Source: Anaerophilus nitritigenes
Lineage (GTDB): Bacteria; Bacillota; Clostridia; Peptostreptococcales; Thermotaleaceae
Assembly (NCBI RefSeq): GCF_004138215.1
Contig: NZ_RYYS01000064.1
Coordinates: forward strand, 109,145-173,144
Direction: 5' to 3'
Length of the DNA: 64,000 nucleotides
Part shown: in pieces, positions 46,713 to 59,149 of the stretch
How positions within the stretch are numbered: the stretch's first letter is position 1
How the letters are laid out: each line of letters opens with the position of its first letter
Made by a program: the position numbers and the translations under genes
Notes under the pieces: generated by a model
Told to the model about the DNA's origin: nothing
What the model saw: the letters and a program-made list of their open reading frames with translations, nothing else
Database searches by the model: none

Positions 46713-47159
46713 ATGATTGCTTTAGGAAGTGACCATGGAGGATATAATCTAAAAGAAACCATTAAAGCATACTTAGAGGAAAACAATATTCCTTACAAAG
46801 ATTTTGGAACAAATTCTACAGAATCTGTAGATTACCCAGAATTTGGACAAAAGGTAGCAGAGGCTATAAGATCTAAAGAATGTGAAAAAGGGATTATCTG
46901 CTGCGGAACAGGAATCGGGATTTCTATATCTGCAAATAAAGTACCAGGAATCAGATGTGCGGTAGTATCTGATACTTTTTCTGCACAAATGTCAAGGGAG
47001 CATAATAATGCAAATATCCTTGCATTAGGGGAGAGAGTAATTGGACAAGGTCTTGCGTTAGAAATTGTTAAAATATGGTTAAATACACAGTTTGCAGGAG
47101 ATAGACATCAAAGAAGAATAGATAAAATTACAGATATTGAGAAAAAATATAATAGATAA
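46713..47159 (+). CDS. rpiB: Ribose-5-phosphate isomerase B
   Basis: A 148 aa enzyme interconverting ribose 5-phosphate and ribulose 5-phosphate. It has the family marks [10 protein letters not shown] at the N-terminus, the active-site Cys in [13 protein letters not shown], and [13 protein letters not shown]. Start ATG 46713, five bases after GGAGGG; the GTG at 46707 overlaps that site. It feeds the same pentose pathway as the transaldolase at 36242 and provides PRPP precursor for upp downstream. Confidence 0.95.
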   Translation: MIALGSDHGGYNLKETIKAYLEENNIPYKDFGTNSTESVDYPEFGQKVAEAIRSKECEKGIICCGTGIGISISANKVPGIRCAVVSDTFSAQMSREHNNANILALGERVIGQGLALEIVKIWLNTQFAGDRHQRRIDKITDIEKKYNR

Positions 47160-47179
47160 TAAGAGAGGAGCTACGTTGG

Positions 47180-47809
47180 ATGAGTAATGTTTTCGTAATG
47201 GATCATCCTTTGATTCAACACAAATTAACTTTATTAAGAGATAAAAATACAGGATCAAAGGAATTTAGAGAAGTGGTAAAAGAAATTTCTATATTAATGG
47301 CTTATGAAGTGACACGAGAACTTCCTTTACAAGAAGTAGAAATACAAACGCCTGTATGTACAACAAAATCAAAAGTATTAGCAGGAAGAAAATTAGGAGT
47401 AGTTCCTATTTTAAGAGCAGGGCTTGGAATGGTAGAGGGAATGTTAAGTTTAATTCCAGCAGCTAAGGTAGGACATGTAGGACTTTATAGAGATCCAGAA
47501 ACACTAGAGCCTGTAGAATATTATTGTAAGCTCCCAGCAGATGTTCATGAAAGAGAATTAATAGTAGTAGATCCTATGCTTGCTACTGGTGGATCTGCCA
47601 ATGCAGCTATTCAATTTATTAAAGATAAAGGTGCTACGAATATTAAATTTGTATGTTTAATTGCAGCGCCAGAAGGAGTAAAAGCTGTTTGTGATGCACA
47701 TCCAGATGTAGATATTTATGTGGCATCTGTAGATGAAAAGTTAAATGATCATGCATATATTATTCCAGGACTTGGAGATGCAGGAGATCGTCTGTTCGGA
47801 ACAAAATAA
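47180..47809 (+). CDS. upp: Uracil phosphoribosyltransferase
   Basis: A 209 aa salvage enzyme converting uracil and PRPP to UMP. The PRPP site is [12 protein letters not shown] near residues 128-139; the uracil-binding end is [16 protein letters not shown]. The ATG at 47180 is about ten bases after AGAGGAG. It lies 20 bases after rpiB and is likely co-transcribed. A terminator at 47814-47851 follows. Confidence 0.97.
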   Translation: MSNVFVMDHPLIQHKLTLLRDKNTGSKEFREVVKEISILMAYEVTRELPLQEVEIQTPVCTTKSKVLAGRKLGVVPILRAGLGMVEGMLSLIPAAKVGHVGLYRDPETLEPVEYYCKLPADVHERELIVVDPMLATGGSANAAIQFIKDKGATNIKFVCLIAAPEGVKAVCDAHPDVDIYVASVDEKLNDHAYIIPGLGDAGDRLFGTK

Positions 47810-47813
47810 GTTG

Positions 47814-47851
47814 AAAATCCTAAACCTTTTTATAGAGGCTTAGGATTTTTT
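47814..47851 (+). terminator. Terminator after upp
   Basis: AAAATCCTAAACCT pairs with AGGCTTAGGATTTT with one mismatch around TTTTATAG, followed by a T-run. Confidence 0.85.
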
Positions 47852-48037
47852 TTATACTATTTAGAAAAAGAACGTTGCTTCAACTTTAAATTTTAATAAC
47901 ATTAAGTATTAAAGCACAAAAAGTATGAAAAAGCATATAATAATGTGATGAGATTTTTTACGACAAAATAAAAGGATAAATAATACATATGACGAATATA
48001 TAAATGAAACTCTCATCATACTAAGGAGGAGAAAGAA

Positions 48038-48484
48038 ATGCGCCCAAGCTGGGATGAATATTTTATGAATATAGCAGAAATTGCAAAAACTAGATCTACT
48101 TGTTTGAGAAGACAAATAGGTGCTGTGATTGTAAAAGACAAAAGAATTTTATCTACAGGATACAATGGAGCCCCGTCTAATACTGCTCATTGTTTAGATA
48201 TAGGGTGCTTAAGAGAAAAGAGGAATATTCCATCAGGACAAAGACATGAGCTTTGTAGAGCTTTGCATGCAGAACAAAATGCTATGATTCAAGCCGCTTA
48301 TCATGGAGTAAGCATACAAGGAGCTACATTATATTCTACCTTGCAACCTTGTGTATTATGTGCAAAGATGGCTATTAATGCAGGAATCAAAAAAATTGTT
48401 TTTAAAGGAAATTATCCAGATGAATTATCTATAGGGATTTTAGAAGAAGCAGGAATAAAATTGATACAATTTGATGACAAGTAG
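48038..48484 (+). CDS. comEB: Deoxycytidylate deaminase
   Basis: A 148 aa zinc enzyme that deaminates dCMP to dUMP for thymidylate synthesis. Zinc and catalytic residues are His77 and Glu79 in HAEQN, and Cys105 and Cys108 in PCVLC. The N-terminal [19 protein letters not shown] is typical. ATG 48038 follows AAGGAGG. About 180 bases precede it, including a weak TGATGAGA/TCTCATCA inverted pair (47946 and 48013) whose role is unclear. Confidence 0.95.
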   Translation: MRPSWDEYFMNIAEIAKTRSTCLRRQIGAVIVKDKRILSTGYNGAPSNTAHCLDIGCLREKRNIPSGQRHELCRALHAEQNAMIQAAYHGVSIQGATLYSTLQPCVLCAKMAINAGIKKIVFKGNYPDELSIGILEEAGIKLIQFDDK

Positions 48485-48559
48485 ACAAAAATCATTGAGT
48501 TATTTTGAATTTTGCTGTAAAATGACATTGGATACTTATATAAATAAGGAGTGTTTTGT

Positions 48560-49600
48560 GTGAAACAATACCTGATAGTATTTTTCATAGCTGCTTTTGT
48601 GTCTTTTTTAATGACACCCTTGGCAAAAAAACTGGCCTGTAAAATTGGAGCTATAGATATTCCAAAAGATGATAGACGAGTACATAAACAACCTATTCCT
48701 AGAATGGGAGGTTTGGCTATTTATCTAGGATTTATGATTAGTGTTTTGATGACTTTGCCAGTCATTGACAAGCCTATGATGGGAATGTTTATTGGAGGAA
48801 CCTTTATTGTTTTAATGGGGATTGTAGATGATTTAAATCCACTATCTGCTAAAACCAAATTAGCAGGACAAATTATAAGTGCTTTGATTTTAGTATATTG
48901 TGGTCTTAGAATAGGGATGCTGAATATTCCTTTTATAAAGGAACCGATTGTATTTCCTACTTGGGCAAGTGTTATGATCACAATCTTTTGGGTTGTAGGA
49001 ATTACAAATACATTAAATTTAATAGATGGATTAGATGGATTGGCAGCAGGAGTAGCAAGTATTGCAGGAGCTTCACTTTTTTATATAGCTTTAGTCAATG
49101 GTAGAGATATTACCCCGCTGATGACTCTAGCTATTGTAGGAGCTTGTATTGGATTTTTACCTTATAATTTTAATCCAGCTAAAATATTTATGGGAGATAC
49201 AGGATCACTTTTTTTAGGATATATGCTAGCAGCTATTTCCATTCATGGAGCAATAAAAGGAGCAACAGCTATTGCAACGATTATTCCAGTTTTAGCTTTA
49301 GGGCTTCCTATATTTGATACAACTTTTGCTATCTTAAGAAGGATGATCAATGGAAGACCTATTATGGAGCCAGATAAAGGACATTTGCATCATAAGCTTT
49401 TGGCAACTGGAATGGGACAAAAAAGAACGGTTTTAGTTCTTTATGGTATTAGTGCTATATTTGGTGCTAGTGCGGCACTCATAAGTGATAGTACATCATG
49501 GGATATTTTACTTATTGTGATTGCAACGAGTGCATTGATGTATATTAGTGTAGGTATGCAAAAAGAAGTACAAAAACAAAAAAGTACTCATAAAGAATAG
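48560..49600 (+). CDS. tagO: Undecaprenyl-phosphate N-acetylglucosamine-1-phosphate transferase (TagO/WecA/MraY-like)
   Basis: A 346 aa polytopic membrane enzyme with about ten helices. It links GlcNAc-1-phosphate (or a similar sugar) to undecaprenyl phosphate, the first step of wall teichoic acid or other secondary wall polymers. Motifs are GIVDDLNPL (Asp pair near 90), NLIDGLDGLAAG, FMGDTGSLFLG, and the cytoplasmic HLHHKLL loop that separates WecA/TagO from MraY. Start GTG 48560, seven bases after AAGGAG. wecB follows, strengthening a wall-polymer role on which SLH proteins in this window would depend. Confidence 0.9.
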   Translation: MKQYLIVFFIAAFVSFLMTPLAKKLACKIGAIDIPKDDRRVHKQPIPRMGGLAIYLGFMISVLMTLPVIDKPMMGMFIGGTFIVLMGIVDDLNPLSAKTKLAGQIISALILVYCGLRIGMLNIPFIKEPIVFPTWASVMITIFWVVGITNTLNLIDGLDGLAAGVASIAGASLFYIALVNGRDITPLMTLAIVGACIGFLPYNFNPAKIFMGDTGSLFLGYMLAAISIHGAIKGATAIATIIPVLALGLPIFDTTFAILRRMINGRPIMEPDKGHLHHKLLATGMGQKRTVLVLYGISAIFGASAALISDSTSWDILLIVIATSALMYISVGMQKEVQKQKSTHKE

Positions 49601-49625
49601 GCCAGGATAATTCCTGGTCTTTTAT
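49601..49625 (+). terminator. Short terminator or attenuator between tagO and wecB
   Basis: GCCAGGA pairs with TCCTGGT, then CTTTTAT; directly after the tagO stop, 25 bases before wecB. The T-run is short, so it may be partial. Confidence 0.6.
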
Positions 49626-49649
49626 ATAGAGAGAGAAAGGAAGATTAGA

Positions 49650-50771
49650 ATGAATAAATTAAAAATAATGTCTGTTTTTGGGACGAGACCAGAAGCTATT
49701 AAAATGGCTCCTGTGATAAAAGCGTTAGAAGAAGACGAAAAAATACAATCCATCGTTTGTGTAACAGCACAGCATAGAGAAATGCTAGATCAAGTTCTTT
49801 CGTTGTTTGAGATTACACCAGATTATGATTTAAATATTATGAAAGCAGGACAAAGCTTAGGAGAAATTACTACGAGAGCACTCATAGGACTTGAAGAAGT
49901 AATAAAAAAAGTAAAGCCTCACATGATTTTAGTACATGGAGATACATCTACTACCTTTGCAGGAGCATTAGCTGCTTTTTATCAACAGGTAAATGTAGGA
50001 CACGTAGAAGCAGGTCTAAGAAGTCATAATATGTATTCTCCATATCCAGAAGAAATGAATAGAAGTTTGACAGCAAGACTAAGTAATATACATTTTTCTC
50101 CTACAAAGGGAAATGAAGAAAACCTATTAAAAGAAGGAATAGAAAAAGAAAAGATTGTCATTACGGGAAATACTGTTATTGATGCACTTCTTCAAGTAGT
50201 TCGCAAAGATTATAAATTTGAAGATGAAAGACTTAATCAAATTGATTATGAAAATAAAAAAGTCATATTACTGACAAGTCATAGAAGAGAAAATTTAGGA
50301 AAGCCTATGGAAAATATTTTTACAGCTGTAAAAGAAATTGTTCTTGAAAATGAAGATGTAGAAGTAGTATTTCCAGTTCACTTAAATCCGAAGGTAAGAG
50401 ATTTAGCTTATGGGATTTTAGGGAATGTAGAGAGAGTTCATTTAATTGAACCACTAGAATATGAACCTTTTGCCAATTTGATAGGAAAATCTTATTTGAT
50501 TTTGACAGATTCAGGAGGAATTCAAGAAGAGGCACCATCGTTAGGAAAGCCAGTACTGGTTTTAAGAACAGAAACAGAAAGACCAGAGGCAGTAAAAGCA
50601 GGAACAGTAAAAATGGTAGGGGTTGAAAAAGAAGCAATTTATTCTGTTGCCTCTACATTAATTCATGATAAAAAATGTTATGATAAAATGGCAAATGCAA
50701 TCAATCCTTATGGAGATGGACAAGCATCTTATAGGATTGTTGAAAATATTAAAAATTATTATAAAATATAA
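49650..50771 (+). CDS. wecB: UDP-N-acetylglucosamine 2-epimerase (non-hydrolysing)
   Basis: A 373 aa enzyme interconverting UDP-GlcNAc and UDP-ManNAc for wall polymer synthesis. GTRPEAIKMAPVI at the N-terminus, GDTSTTFAGALAAFY, VEAGLRSHN and the C-terminal TDSGGIQEEAPSLGKPVLVLR are all present, covering both Rossmann halves. ATG 49650 follows GAAAGGAAG. UDP-ManNAc is a common building block of pyruvylated polymers that bind SLH domains. Confidence 0.95.
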   Translation: MNKLKIMSVFGTRPEAIKMAPVIKALEEDEKIQSIVCVTAQHREMLDQVLSLFEITPDYDLNIMKAGQSLGEITTRALIGLEEVIKKVKPHMILVHGDTSTTFAGALAAFYQQVNVGHVEAGLRSHNMYSPYPEEMNRSLTARLSNIHFSPTKGNEENLLKEGIEKEKIVITGNTVIDALLQVVRKDYKFEDERLNQIDYENKKVILLTSHRRENLGKPMENIFTAVKEIVLENEDVEVVFPVHLNPKVRDLAYGILGNVERVHLIEPLEYEPFANLIGKSYLILTDSGGIQEEAPSLGKPVLVLRTETERPEAVKAGTVKMVGVEKEAIYSVASTLIHDKKCYDKMANAINPYGDGQASYRIVENIKNYYKI

Positions 50772-50779
50772 AAATCTAC

Positions 50780-50826
50780 AAATTTGGACATTATAATGAA
50801 AAGATTTTAAAAAAATGTCCAAATTT
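50780..50826. promoter_or_regulatory. 13-bp perfect inverted repeat before ctfA
   Basis: AAATTTGGACATT (50780-50792) is the reverse complement of AATGTCCAAATTT (50814-50826), 21 bases apart. There is no T-run directly after it. It could be the wecB terminator stem or an operator controlling ctfAB; its position 60 bases before the start fits either. Confidence 0.6.
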
Positions 50827-50885
50827 AATTTGGTTATGATAAAATGGTAGGGGCTGGGCATGAGTAATTTATGGAGGTGTATTTT

Positions 50886-51533
50886 GTGAATAAAATAGTA
50901 ACATTAGAAGAAGCTATGTGTCATATCAAAGATGGAATGACAATTATGATAGGTGGATTTATGGCAGCAGGAACACCAGAAAAGTTCATGGATGCTTTAG
51001 TAGAAAAGGGAGTAAAAGATTTAACAATTATTGGAAATGATGCAGGGTGGCCTGATAGAGGAATTGGAAAACTATTAATCAACAAGCAAGCAAAAAAAAT
51101 GATTGCATCTCATATTGGATTAAATCCAGAAGCAGGAAATCAAATGAATGCAGGAGCTCTTGAAATGGAATTAGTTCCTCAAGGAACACTAGCAGAAAGA
51201 ATTAGAGCGGGTGGAAATGGTTTAGGTGGAGTATTAACTCCAACAGGGGTAGGTACAATTGTTGAAGAAGGAAAACAAAAGATAGAAGTAGATGGAGTAG
51301 AGTATTTACTAGAAAAACCATTAAAAGCAGATATTGCTTTAATTAGTGCTTCTATTGCAGATAAAAAAGGAAATTTATATTTTAATAAAGCAACAAAAAA
51401 CTTTAATCCACTTATGGCTACAGCAGCAGAAGTAGTAATTGTAGGAGTAGAAAAAATCGTTGAAGTTGGAGAAATCGATCCAAACGATGTTATGACTCCA
51501 GGACTATTTGTAGATTATATGGTGGAGGTGTAG
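50886..51533 (+). CDS. ctfA: Acetate/butyrate-acetoacetate CoA-transferase subunit A
   Basis: A 215 aa class I CoA-transferase alpha subunit. It shows the family stretch DGMTIMIGGFMAAGTPEK and the glycine-rich IRAGGNGLGGVLTPTGVGT loop. With CtfB it transfers CoA between butyryl-CoA (or acetyl-CoA) and acetoacetate. In lysine fermenters this regains acetoacetyl-CoA from the acetoacetate released by Kce and frees butyrate. Start GTG 50886, seven bases after GGAGGT; the ATG at 50871 overlaps that site. It lies between wecB and the ATP synthase operon, away from kal-kce. Specificity is inferred from context. Confidence 0.9.
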   Translation: MNKIVTLEEAMCHIKDGMTIMIGGFMAAGTPEKFMDALVEKGVKDLTIIGNDAGWPDRGIGKLLINKQAKKMIASHIGLNPEAGNQMNAGALEMELVPQGTLAERIRAGGNGLGGVLTPTGVGTIVEEGKQKIEVDGVEYLLEKPLKADIALISASIADKKGNLYFNKATKNFNPLMATAAEVVIVGVEKIVEVGEIDPNDVMTPGLFVDYMVEV

Positions 51534-51536
51534 AAA

Positions 51537-52187
51537 ATGAACGTAAAAGAAATTATTGCTAGAAGAGTTGCAAAAGAATTAAAAGATGGTGATGTAGTAA
51601 ACCTAGGGATAGGTCTTCCTACTATGGTAGCAAACTTTATTCCAAAAGATATGGATGTAATGTTTCAATCTGAAAATGGATTTATAGGACTAGGAGCAGC
51701 ACCAGAAGAAGGAAAAGAAGATTTGGATTTAGTAAATGCAGGTGGACAACCAGTAACAATAGTACCAGGTGGAGCTTTCTTTGATAGTGCTACATCTTTT
51801 TCAATCATCAGAGGAGGACATGTAGACGCTACAGTACTTGGAGCATTACAAGTAGACGAAAAAGGAAACTTGGCCAACTGGATGGTTCCAGGAAAAATGG
51901 TTCCAGGTATGGGTGGTGCTATGGACCTTGTAGTAGGAGCTAAAAAAGTAATTATTTCTATGACACATACTGCAAAAGGAAAGCCAAAAATATTAAAAGA
52001 ATGTAATCTTCCTCTTACAGCAGCAGGACAAGTAGATATGATTGTCACAGAAATGGGAGTTATGCAAGTAACAAAAGAAGGACTTGTTTTAACTGAAATC
52101 AACCCACAATATTCAGTAGAACAAGTACAAGAAGCTACAGAAGCAAAATTAATCATTGCTGATGATTTAAAAAATATGGAAATCTAA
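51537..52187 (+). CDS. ctfB: Acetate/butyrate-acetoacetate CoA-transferase subunit B
   Basis: A 216 aa beta subunit. It has [14 protein letters not shown], the catalytic glutamate in [10 protein letters not shown] near residue 46, and [15 protein letters not shown] plus [18 protein letters not shown]. The start is three bases after the ctfA stop, with GGAGGTG in the end of ctfA, so the subunits are coupled. The protein acts as a heterotetramer with CtfA. A strong terminator follows at 52189. Confidence 0.93.
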   Translation: MNVKEIIARRVAKELKDGDVVNLGIGLPTMVANFIPKDMDVMFQSENGFIGLGAAPEEGKEDLDLVNAGGQPVTIVPGGAFFDSATSFSIIRGGHVDATVLGALQVDEKGNLANWMVPGKMVPGMGGAMDLVVGAKKVIISMTHTAKGKPKILKECNLPLTAAGQVDMIVTEMGVMQVTKEGLVLTEINPQYSVEQVQEATEAKLIIADDLKNMEI

Positions 52188-52188
52188 C

Positions 52189-52222
52189 AAAATCCCAATT
52201 GCCTATAGGCAATTGGGATTTT
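52189..52222 (+). terminator. Terminator after ctfB
   Basis: AAAATCCCAATTGCC (52189-52203) pairs exactly with GGCAATTGGGATTTT (52208-52222) around TATA. Confidence 0.9.
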
Positions 52223-52330
52223 ATAATACCATAAAAATTGACAACTTGATGAAACACTGTATAGGAGAAAAGTTTTTGTGCAGTAGATTTTATATTTGAC
52301 ATATCATAAAAAAAGGAGGAAAATAGTATC

Positions 52331-52342
52331 ATGAGATTGTAA
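52331..52342 (+). other. Three-codon mini-ORF with strong ribosome site
   Basis: AAAAAAAGGAGG (ending 52319) is followed by ATG AGA TTG TAA at 52331-52342. It lies upstream of the apparent atp promoter, about 90 bases before atpZ. A start-stop element could affect mRNA or be a remnant; evidence is only the pattern. Confidence 0.35.
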
Positions 52343-52374
52343 AAAATTGAGTAATGGGTAATAAATACATATGC

Positions 52375-52402
52375 TTGTATATTTCCCTCTAGATGATATA
52401 AT
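52375..52402 (+). promoter_or_regulatory. Promoter of the atp operon
   Basis: TTGTAT at 52375-52380, 16-base spacer, TATAAT at 52397-52402. TTTCCCT (from 52382) and AGGGAAG (to 52416) form an inverted pair around the -10 box. The atpZ start is 27 bases downstream of the -10 box. Confidence 0.6.
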
Positions 52403-52428
52403 GATATAAAGGGAAGGTTTTTTGAAAA

Positions 52429-52650
52429 ATGAGAAAATCAAATTATGATATTATGAAAAATATAACATTGATCACACAAATAGGGATTAGCATGATCGTT
52501 CCAATTTTTATATGTATATACATAGGCAATTGGCTAGATAAAAAATTAGGAACAAATTTTATATTTTTATTGATATTTATTATTTTAGGAGTGGGAGCAT
52601 CTTTTTTAAATGTATATAAAATGGTTATGAAGGACTTTAAAAACAAATAA
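52429..52650 (+). CDS. AtpZ/AtpI-family small membrane protein
   Basis: A 73 aa protein with two membrane helices (ITQIGISMIVPIFICIYIG and FIFLLIFIILGVGASFL) separated by NWLDKKLGTN, the conserved turn of AtpZ-like proteins. It starts at ATG 52429 after GGGAAGG. It heads the ATP synthase operon; AtpZ/I proteins help assemble the c ring or carry Mg2+/Ca2+ in some species. Exact role here is inferred. Confidence 0.8.
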   Translation: MRKSNYDIMKNITLITQIGISMIVPIFICIYIGNWLDKKLGTNFIFLLIFIILGVGASFLNVYKMVMKDFKNK

Positions 52651-52772
52651 AAAATTTAGTTAAAAGTTTCACAATATTTCAATTCATTAGAAATCAGACA
52701 AAAAAAACTAGATATATTTCAAAACTATACAAAAATAAAAGTAAAGGTATATCTAGAAAGGAAGTGAATTCC

Positions 52773-53180
52773 TTGGGACATACATGGACATTGCAAAAGA
52801 GAATATTCAAATATACATTCTACATATTGATAACATTTATTTTAGTATCTATCATTTTTCTTAAAACTCCAAAGGATATGATTTTGGGGCTTATATTTGG
52901 AACGGCTATTGGTGTTTTAAATTTTCGCCTATTATCTATTACTTTAGAAAAAACAGCTTCAATGGGTCAAAGGCGTATGCAAGTGTATGCTACAAGCCAA
53001 TACTTAGTTCGATATATCATCAATGGAATAGTTATTTTTGTAGGAATTCGAGCTGATTATTTAAATATCATAGGGGTAATAATAGGACTAGTTCTTGTAA
53101 AATTTGTTATAGTAGGATCAAGCATACTTAATCATTTATTATTTTCTAAAAATAGATTTATAAGAAAGGAGGAGAGATAA
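52773..53180 (+). CDS. atpI: ATP synthase subunit I
   Basis: A 135 aa protein with four predicted helices, similar in layout to AtpI, which assists c-ring assembly. TLQKRIFKYTFYILITFILV begins the first helix and GLIFGTAIGVLNFRLLS the second. The start is taken as TTG 52773, about nine bases after AAAGGA; GTG 52764 is one base from that site. Its stop overlaps the atpB ATG (TAATG). About 120 bases without a signal separate it from atpZ. Confidence 0.75.
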   Translation: MGHTWTLQKRIFKYTFYILITFILVSIIFLKTPKDMILGLIFGTAIGVLNFRLLSITLEKTASMGQRRMQVYATSQYLVRYIINGIVIFVGIRADYLNIIGVIIGLVLVKFVIVGSSILNHLLFSKNRFIRKEER

Positions 53181-53878
53181 TGGAAGGAGGATTTGGAGCA
53201 AGGATTGTATTTACATTACCTGGAGGAATACCCGTAACAGAAACTGTTACAACGACTTGGATTATTATGGCTGTGCTGATTGGCTGTTCTTATGTATTTA
53301 CAAGGAACTTTAAAAAAATTCCAAAAGGAATGCAAAACTTTATAGAGGTTTTGGTAAATGGGATTTATAATTTTACAGAACAGACCATGGGGCAAGATAA
53401 AATTGGTTTTGCTCCTTACATAGGAACCATTATTATCTATATAGGATTTTCCAATTTGTCAGGTTTGTTTGGATTTAGACCCCCCACAGCAGATGTAAAT
53501 ACTACACTAGGATTATCTATGATTACTTTTTTTATGATCCATGGATTTGGAATGAAGAAAAAAGGTGTAGGGACTTATTTAAAAGGATTTACAGAACCAT
53601 TTTGGATCATGACTCCTTTAAATGTTATAGGAGAATTGGCAACACCTATATCTTTGGCATTTCGTCTATTTGGAAATATCGTAGGTGGAACTATTATTAT
53701 GGGACTTTTGTATGGAGCATTAGCTGCTTTTAGTACAAAGCTTGGAATAACAATTCCAATACTTCAAGCTGCTATTCCCGTACCACTACATCTTTATTTT
53801 GATGTTTTTGCAGGATTGTTACAATCCTTTATATTTACAATCTTGACCATGGTATCTGTATCTATGGCTATGGATTGA
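53180..53878 (+). CDS. atpB: ATP synthase subunit a
   Basis: A 232 aa membrane stator subunit that forms the two ion half-channels. The essential arginine is in LAFRLFGNIVGG near residue 163. The C-terminal helix carries PVPLHLYFDVFAGLLQSFIFT. The size is typical of clostridial a subunits. ATG 53180 shares its A with the atpI stop and is preceded by AAGGAGGAG. Confidence 0.95.
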   Translation: MEGGFGARIVFTLPGGIPVTETVTTTWIIMAVLIGCSYVFTRNFKKIPKGMQNFIEVLVNGIYNFTEQTMGQDKIGFAPYIGTIIIYIGFSNLSGLFGFRPPTADVNTTLGLSMITFFMIHGFGMKKKGVGTYLKGFTEPFWIMTPLNVIGELATPISLAFRLFGNIVGGTIIMGLLYGALAAFSTKLGITIPILQAAIPVPLHLYFDVFAGLLQSFIFTILTMVSVSMAMD

Positions 53879-53896
53879 TGATTTTAAAAAACATAA

Positions 53897-54178
<282 letters not shown>

Positions 54179-54234
54179 GAGTCTTTTGTGAGATCCTAAC
54201 ACAAAAGACCTACTAGAGAGGAGGGCTTAAAAAC

Positions 54235-54741
54235 ATGATGGGATTAGTGTCAGTACAAGGATGGACTTTGGTAATGAATTTGGTCAATGTATTTATTTTG
54301 TACATAGTACTTAAGAAAATACTTTTTAAACCAGTAAAAGAATTTATGGACAATAGACAAAATAATATTACTCAGTCTATTGAAGAAGCACAACGAAAGA
54401 ATAAACAAGCAGATGCAATTAAATTAGAATACGAACAAAGACTTTTAGCTTTGGAGCAAGAAGGAAGAGAAATCATAAAAGATGCTTCTAAAAAAGCTGA
54501 AGATAGAGCCAATCATATTGTAGATGAGGCAAAGGAAGAAGCTCAAAGAATGATCAAAAGAGCACAAGAGGAAATAAAGAAGGAAAATGAAAAAGCAACT
54601 CATACATTAAAAGATGAAATGACTTCCCTAATCATGATGGCTGCAAGCAAAATCATAGACAAAGAATTAAAGGAAGAAGATCATCAAAAGTTGATCCAAG
54701 AATTTATCCATGAGGTAGGAGATGCCAAATGGCAAAATTAA
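54235..54741 (+). CDS. atpF: ATP synthase subunit b
   Basis: A 168 aa peripheral-stalk subunit. One N-terminal membrane helix (WTLVMNLVNVFILYIVLKKI, then LFKPV) is followed by a long charged helix with KPVKEFMDNRQ. Start ATG 54235 follows GAGAGGAGGG; the adjacent ATG 54238 is equally possible. It overlaps atpH by 13 bases. Confidence 0.95.
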   Translation: MMGLVSVQGWTLVMNLVNVFILYIVLKKILFKPVKEFMDNRQNNITQSIEEAQRKNKQADAIKLEYEQRLLALEQEGREIIKDASKKAEDRANHIVDEAKEEAQRMIKRAQEEIKKENEKATHTLKDEMTSLIMMAASKIIDKELKEEDHQKLIQEFIHEVGDAKWQN

Positions 54742-55271
54742 TTGAAAAAACATATGCACAAGCATTGTTTGAGCTAGCAGTTGAGAAAGATACATTGGAC
54801 TTATATAGGGAAGAGTTATCTTTTGTTGTGAAAACCTTTAAAGAATACAAAGATTTTTACAAATTGTACAAAGCATATCAAATGAGCAAAGAAGAAAAAA
54901 AGAAAATGCTAGATGAAGTATTTAAAACTCAAATCAGCAAAGAAGTCATAAACTTTTTAAAGATTCTTATAGATAAAAATAGATACATGGCTTTAGAAGG
55001 AATTGAAAAAGAATATACAAATATTGTAAATCATCATTATGGTAGAGTAGAGGGAATCGTATGGACATCTATTTTACTAAAAGAAGATGAAAAATTAATG
55101 CTAGAGCAAAAGCTTTCTAAAATGCAAGATAAAGAAGTGAAACTTACAAATAAAATAGATCCATCTATTATAGGTGGTGTATTTGTAAAAATAGGAGATC
55201 AAATCATAGATGGTACATTAAAGAACCGTCTAGATCTACTTAAGCAAGAACTTGCACAAATAATCGTTTAG
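54729..55271 (+). CDS. atpH: ATP synthase subunit delta
   Basis: A 180 aa stator subunit on top of F1 (OSCP type). It begins AKLIEKTYAQALFELAVEKD and ends with KIDPSIIGGVFVKIGDQIID and LDLLKQELAQ, both conserved. It starts inside the end of atpF, so translation is coupled. Confidence 0.95.
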   Translation: MAKLIEKTYAQALFELAVEKDTLDLYREELSFVVKTFKEYKDFYKLYKAYQMSKEEKKKMLDEVFKTQISKEVINFLKILIDKNRYMALEGIEKEYTNIVNHHYGRVEGIVWTSILLKEDEKLMLEQKLSKMQDKEVKLTNKIDPSIIGGVFVKIGDQIIDGTLKNRLDLLKQELAQIIV

Positions 55272-55281
55272 GCGGTGATAA

Positions 55282-56799
<1,518 letters not shown>

Positions 56800-56850
56800 T
56801 CTTTGTACTCCTTTTGTAATTGATAGACCCCATTGTATGGAGGTGAACAC

Positions 56851-57711
56851 ATGGCAGGAATGGGTATGCGAGATATCAAAAGAAGAATCAAAAGCGTCAA
56901 CAACACAAAACAAATCACAAAAGCCATGGAGCTAGTATCGTCTGCAAAACTAAGACGTGCCAGAGAAAAAGCCGATACTTCAAGACCCTACTTTGAAACG
57001 ATACAAAAAACTGTACAAGATATATTCTCAAGTGGCAACAAGGTAAATCATCCTTATGTCAATCAAAGAGAGATAAAAAAAAGCTGTTACATTGTTATTA
57101 CTTCAGATCGAGGGCTTTGTGGAGGATACAATGTAAATGCAATCAAAAAAACACTAGAAAATGTGAAAGATCAAGAGGCGACATCTATTATTGCCATAGG
57201 TCAAAAGGCAAGGGACTATTTTAGAAATAGACAATATAGTATAGATGGAGAGTTTGTACATATCTCTGAGAGCCCAACTTATGCAGATGCACAAAAAATT
57301 GGAGCGTTGGCAACAAAATTATATGACAAAGAAATGGTAGATGAAGTGTACTTGGTGTATACAAAATTTGTAAGCACTGTATCTCAGATACCACAAAAGG
57401 TAAAACTACTTCCTTTGAGTGTATCCAAAGAAGAATCTATAAATAAAAAATCACAACATATAGAGTATGAGCCATCTCTTGAAGGATTTTTAGAGTATTT
57501 AGTGCCTCAGTACATACAAAGTACTCTCTATGGTGCATTAGTAGAAGCTGCAGCAAGTGAACAAGCTGCAAGAAGAGTAGCTATGGAAAGTGCTACAGAT
57601 AATGCAGAGGAAATGATAGAAAAACTGACACTACATTATAATAGAGCACGTCAGGCGGCAATTACTCAAGAAATTGCAGAAATTGTAGGTGGAGCAGAAG
57701 CACTTAAATAA
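56851..57711 (+). CDS. atpG: ATP synthase subunit gamma
   Basis: A 286 aa central-shaft subunit. The N-terminal helix MRDIKRRIKSVNNTKQITKA and the C-terminal helix SATDNAEEMIEKLTLHYNRA, ending with QEIAEIVGGAEAL, are the conserved coiled-coil parts. Start ATG 56851, six bases after GGAGGTG; ATG 56833 would place this site inside the gene. Confidence 0.97.
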   Translation: MAGMGMRDIKRRIKSVNNTKQITKAMELVSSAKLRRAREKADTSRPYFETIQKTVQDIFSSGNKVNHPYVNQREIKKSCYIVITSDRGLCGGYNVNAIKKTLENVKDQEATSIIAIGQKARDYFRNRQYSIDGEFVHISESPTYADAQKIGALATKLYDKEMVDEVYLVYTKFVSTVSQIPQKVKLLPLSVSKEESINKKSQHIEYEPSLEGFLEYLVPQYIQSTLYGALVEAAASEQAARRVAMESATDNAEEMIEKLTLHYNRARQAAITQEIAEIVGGAEALK

Positions 57712-57734
57712 CTCTACCAAAAGAAAGGATGTGA

Positions 57735-59135
<1,401 letters not shown>

Positions 59136-59149
59136 GCAGGTGAATACAA

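Noticed and set aside
51665..52156. Antisense frame of 163 aa
   Set aside because: It lies wholly opposite ctfB, whose family motifs are clear; it is a shadow of codon bias.
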